Positions 60,367 to 64,000 of a stretch of DNA of 64,000 bases are shown here, one piece after another (positions within the stretch are counted from its first letter, which is position 1; the number at the start of each line of letters is the position of its first letter). The stretch is from Posidonia oceanica (lineage: Eukaryota > Streptophyta > Magnoliopsida > Alismatales > Posidoniaceae). Under the pieces are notes generated by a model. It ran no database searches. It saw only the letters and a list, made by a program, of their open reading frames with translations, and was not told the DNA's origin. The stretch lies in the NCBI GenBank assembly GCA_037176725.1, contig JAZBRS010000054.1:13906001-13970000 (forward strand), read 5' to 3'. Position numbers and translations under genes: made by a program.

Positions 60367-60369
60367 ACC

Positions 60370-60722
60370 TTACACAAAGAAGGAACCAGCTCCAGCAGCA
60401 CCAAAGAAAATCCTCCTGCGAGCACAGTCGATCAAAGTAGAATATTGGCCTAGCCAGTCCATGCCCAAGATAACATCATACTCATTCATGCTCATGAGTA
60501 TGAGAGTGGCATCGAACTCTCGGCCATTCAGCTCCAGATCGACAGAAGGCAGATATCTCCACGCCAAGCTGTGCTCACCCAGCGGCGTTACCACTTCCAA
60601 GTGGAAAGCTCACTTGGCTGGTACATCATCCAGCTCCGCCGCAAAAGACTCGGAGACAAAAGAGAAAGTGCTCCCTGAGTCAAACAGAACTTTGGCCATT
60701 CGGCTTGCCACAAGATAAGAAC
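60370..60722 (-). pseudogene. Tekay aspartic protease
   Basis: The catalytic segment is RMAKVLFDSGSTFSFVS with DSG near 60,686. A TGA at 60,610 interrupts, then the flap/core region resumes to MNEYDVILGMDWLGQY. It ends with TAA at 60,370. Upstream it may be joined to gag across a 117-bp GT-AG segment. Confidence 0.85.
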
Positions 60723-60839
60723 CTAAGGCCAAAGCACAACCAACAGCATCGCCATTAAACAACAAGGTTCATATTACAGGGGGAAAGAAACAACAACAAC
60801 AATGGGTCACACCACCCAAAGGAAACTACGGGGACTTAC
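60723..60839 (-). other. Candidate intron between gag and protease
   Basis: On the minus strand the segment begins GTAAGTCCCC after GTAGAGG and ends TTTGGCCTTAG before GTTCTTATC. It contains in-frame stops and a pyrimidine-rich stretch, and its removal joins the frames on both sides. Alternatively it is ordinary linker damaged by stops, since LLFN-type sequence just inside it could be coding. Confidence 0.4.
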
Positions 60840-62005
60840 CCTCTACAACATTACCAAAGGGTCCACAGTCGAGAGCTGAAATAGTAAACACACGCCCCAA
60901 GGTCGGCTACTGTGGCACATTCCCCGCTCGCTTGGGAGGATCCGGGCACATGTCTCGATCTCCCGCAGTTGTAGCACACCACTCCGCTCCAATTCGTCAC
61001 CTGCTGTGCTCGAGGACAGTGCACTGCAAAGTGACCCACCTGGCTACACTGGAAACACTGGGCGCTACTCTGTCCACTCGAAGCAGCCTGACTCGGACCG
61101 GTACTACCAACTCCTGCAAAGCTGTGCCAGGCGCTGGAGGCAGGGCCAACACCACCACCACCTCGAGCAAAACTACGCCGGGTACCAGAACCACTGCCAG
61201 ATCTGTCCTTCTTTCTCTTCCCTGGGCTACTCATGCCACTGGAACTTGGTAGACTAGAGACAGAAAACCGGGAAGTGAAGGGCAACTTGGCCTTCCCCTT
61301 GGAGTGACCACTCACATACTGGTTATACTCCTCTTCAAAGCGGGAAGCCATCTGGACAACCTCAGCTACCGTCACACGGTGGCAGCCCATCACCTTCACC
61401 CTCAAGCTGGGTTGAAGGCCTTCCAGAAATCTCTCCGCCCACCTTTCCTCAGAATCAAAGGCCTGGGCGAACCTCTCCAATCGGGCAAAAGAGGCTTCAT
61501 ACTCAGCCACAGACATCCTGCCCTACTGTAGACTCCGGATTTCTCGGTCGAATCGGCTCCTCACATGGCTCAGGAAGTACTTCTTATGGAATGCAGCCTC
61601 GAAGTCCTTCCACTTGATCTCGACCGTGATAGAATCCGGAAACTTCAGCCGCCTGGTGGCTCTCCACCACTCATCGGCATCGCCGTTGAGCTGAAAGGCA
61701 GCCAACCGCACCCAGTGCTCCTCTAAGCACGCCAAACTATCCAACAACTTCTAAATCCTTCGCAGCCATGCCTCGCTCTCCTCAGGAGTACTAGTACCCT
61801 TGAACGTCGGCGGGTGGAGCTTGCTCAACTGGCGCAGCCACGGATCTCCCTCAGATGCTCTACCAGGGCCACTCTTGCCAAAAGCTTGAGAGATCCCGCG
61901 CATCCAACCTTGCAACTCCGTCCGCACATCCTGCCAACCACTCTCCTCTCGAGAGCTAGGTTCCTCAGCAGGGGCCTTATCCTTTCGGCGACCACGGCGA
62001 GACAT
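60840..62005 (-). pseudogene. Tekay gag with two zinc knuckles (one broken)
   Basis: It starts MSRRGRRKDKAPAEE at 62,005. The capsid-like part includes HPPTFKGTSTPEESEAWLRR, then DADEWWRA and KYFLSHVRS. TAG stops at 61,751 and 61,523 replace expected Gln. The nucleocapsid has one intact knuckle (CFQCSQVGHFAVHC, near 61,040) and a second starting CYNCGRS that has lost bases near 60,955, which also shifts the frame; a further TAG is at 60,907. Confidence 0.88.
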
Positions 62006-62158
62006 GTTGAACCGGAAGAGAATCAACAAAACCTACACCACAGCCAATAAGACAGGCAACAATATATGCCAAACAACAGGTGCAGACTCAACCATGATAT
62101 GCAATTTCCTATGGAGTCACTAGACTGACCACCCCTAGGCTAGTGTAACCTAGTGAAC

Positions 62159-62174
62159 CTGGGCTCTGATACCA
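62159..62174 (-). other. Tekay PBS (initiator tRNA-Met)
   Basis: TGGTATCAGAGCCCAG on the minus strand, four bases inside the 5' LTR end. Confidence 0.92.
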
Positions 62175-62178
62175 AACC

Positions 62179-64000
62179 TGTAACGACTCAAGTCGCTACC
62201 TAGAAAACCTACAGCCCAACAAAATTAAAATTTAATTAAATACAACATTTTACAACAAACCACTGGGATAAAACAATATCAATGCCAGGAACTGCAGTGG
62301 ACAGCTACGTGACTCCCTCTATATGCACTAACTCCAAACCAGCTAATCATCTGCACCTGAAAACCAAACAAGCACACGTGAGTGACCTAGAAATCGTCAC
62401 CCAGCACACACCTCGCAAAAACCACGCGAGAAACCTACGGAAAACCTCAATAACGGCACAACCTGCAAAACCCCAAAATCTGGGTCCACAACAAGCAATA
62501 TAAATAATAAAACACCCTTCCCAAAGCCCACAAGCTAAAACCGGGGAAGACAGGCGTTTCCAGAAATATAAATCACAAAGCCATGGCCCACCAGCCCAAA
62601 ACATCAAAACCACACAAAACCCTCCAACCCCTCAGGTTGGGAAAAACACCCGGCCCACTGGCCAAGACAAGGCGGAAATACCTTGCAAAACTAAAGCTCA
62701 ATCAATATAATGGCCCACCGGCCCAAAGCTCAAAACCAAAATCATACGCCATAACTAGGCGGGAAAACATCTGGCCTAATACGGCCCAAAACAACAGCAA
62801 AACACAGCCCCATGGGTACAAAAATCACAACTGATCGTATTGCCTGGCGCTAAGCAACCAATCTGGCCTCAAGCAGTAGCCAGGGACTCACCCCTGCAGC
62901 TCACTGCACTGCCACGGACACCCGCCCTGTGGAGGAGCATGTCCGTCCCGGCATCTCATCACTAGAGACGCCTCAAAAGCAATCCCTCACTAGGGAAGCT
63001 ACTCGCCCCAACTGGGCAAGCTGTCCTCACTCAGGACAAACCACAGGGCACGCCTAATATACGGCGACCTCAACTCAGTGCTCCGAACCACTAAAGGCTC
63101 CAACCCCTAGGCTCAACCAGCACCAGTGCCCCGAACCACTAGAGGCTCCAACCCCTAGGCTCAGCCGGCACCCAAAAAAAGGCGAGCCCCTGGTGCCCGT
63201 AACAACTAGGGTATCACGTCCAGCTACGTAGGAGTATCATACCTCCCGAGTCCACGGCCACGATACCACTAGGTACGGCCAGCACCCCGACCCCCAAACC
63301 TCAACCTAGGTGAAGTGTGCGACACACCAGGAACGTCGTCGCATTCCCGGGTCCAGCCAACACAACTCTCAGGTTTTCGACCACGGAAAACGTCGACAAA
63401 ACCATTTGCAAACCATTCATATTTTCCTCAGAAATCTCTTTGAAAACATTTATCAAATATCATGGGCTAAAGCACAAGAAGCCCCAAAACCAACCGAGGA
63501 AACCACATTGGAAAACAAGCCCGGGAGAGTATCCAAGACCAAAATCGGCAGACCAGTACTCCCACCGGTATACTGAAAATCCCTGTTTTGGTGGAACCAA
63601 ATCCAACGGTCGACCGGTCCGCACAGTGATCGGCAGACCAATATTACATCAATCGTACCGAAAATCCCTGTTTCGGTGGAACCAAATCCACCGACCGACC
63701 GATCGAACCCTGAAAACGGCAGACCGATCATTATCGGTCGACCGAAATCAGATCCTGGCCTAAATCTGACGGCAAAACGGGACACCGATATCACACCGGT
63801 GTACCGATTTCCCTAGAAATCGGCAAACCGACTAAAAAGGTCATATCGAACCAGGATAGGGCAGCCAACTTGAAAACCTGACTTAAAATCCCAAACGCCC
63901 GAAACTAACTCGAAAACTAGCATGCCATACACCGGAATCTCCGGAATAAAACAAGGAATGCAACCATACCCTCGGTATGGCATTCCGAGGCACGCAACAC
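62179..64000 (-). repeat. Tekay 5' LTR (partial, continues past the window)
   Basis: It matches the 3' LTR base for base with scattered changes from its TGTAACGA end onward, over 1.8 kb of an expected 2.9 kb. The palindrome cluster is at 63,540-63,850. Confidence 0.93.

Larger units (their letters stand above)
54374..64000 (-). mobile_element. Tekay chromovirus (Ty3/gypsy), nearly full length
   Basis: From right to left: 5' LTR (partly outside), iMet PBS, gag, protease, RT, RNase H, integrase with C-terminal chromodomain-like end, and 3' LTR. Long LTRs (2.9 kb) and domain order fit Tekay/Del. It inserted into the Sirevirus env-position ORF; the left duplication is taacc (54,369-54,373). Over the first ~300 comparable bases the two LTRs differ at about 19 positions by my count (around 94% identity), so it is not very recent. 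The coding region has about twelve premature stops, ten of them TAG, mostly where Gln is expected. Confidence 0.95.

Overview
The window looks like intergenic DNA from a large, repeat-rich plant genome, most likely a dicot. I cannot name the species. It holds no bacterial or organellar features and no convincing ordinary host gene. Nearly everything is LTR retrotransposon at different stages of decay, plus one Mutator-type (MULE/FAR1-related) transposase-like locus with introns.

Layout: (1) 1-12,767, minus strand: a Ty3/gypsy element of the Tat lineage (gag, two protease domains in tandem, RT, RNase H, a second archaeal-type RNase H, integrase), with its 5' LTR on the right. (2) 12,768-20,663, minus strand: a Tekay-type leader and PBS without recognisable gag or pol, then a full LTR joined head-to-tail to a 5'-truncated second copy. 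(3) 20,664-22,376, plus strand: the 3' end of a Sirevirus (Ty1/copia) with its repeated polypurine tracts and LTR. (4) 22,699-28,602, minus strand: a 5.9-kb solo Tat-type LTR carrying a 30-bp satellite with higher-order structure. (5) 28,622 to about 39,360, plus strand: a Tork/Tnt1-like copia element whose gag is split by a solo Tat-type LTR (29,262-35,607), itself split by a solo Tekay LTR (30,699-33,835). (6) About 39,361-47,273: AT-rich DNA with tandem repeats and a four-exon FAR1/MULE transposase-like gene (43,392-46,747) that has a damaged N-terminus. (7) 47,274-54,373, plus strand: a Sirevirus with 5' LTR, PBS, gag, pol, a tandem palindromic array and an env-position ORF, cut by (8) 54,374-64,000 and beyond, minus strand: a nearly complete Tekay chromovirus with 2.9-kb LTRs.

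Insertion order can be read from target-site duplications: Tork, then Tat LTR, then Tekay solo LTR; and MULE locus, then Sirevirus, then Tekay. None of the retroelements here can encode a full intact polyprotein. Premature stops in the Tekay and Tork copies fit C-to-T (or G-to-A) decay almost without exception.

The most interesting signal is not a gene. Unrelated element families (Tat gypsy, Tekay gypsy, two Sireviruses) each carry clusters of short GC-rich palindromes in LTRs or untranslated regions, with family-specific cores: GCGTCCAACGTTGGACGC, CGGTATACCG/CGGTCGACCG, TTTCGGTATACCGAAA and AACGGAGCTCCGTT. A Tekay LTR and a Sirevirus LTR from different superfamilies share an identical 12-base core string. 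Palindrome clusters are known for Sireviruses; their parallel presence across superfamilies in one locus deserves a systematic look.
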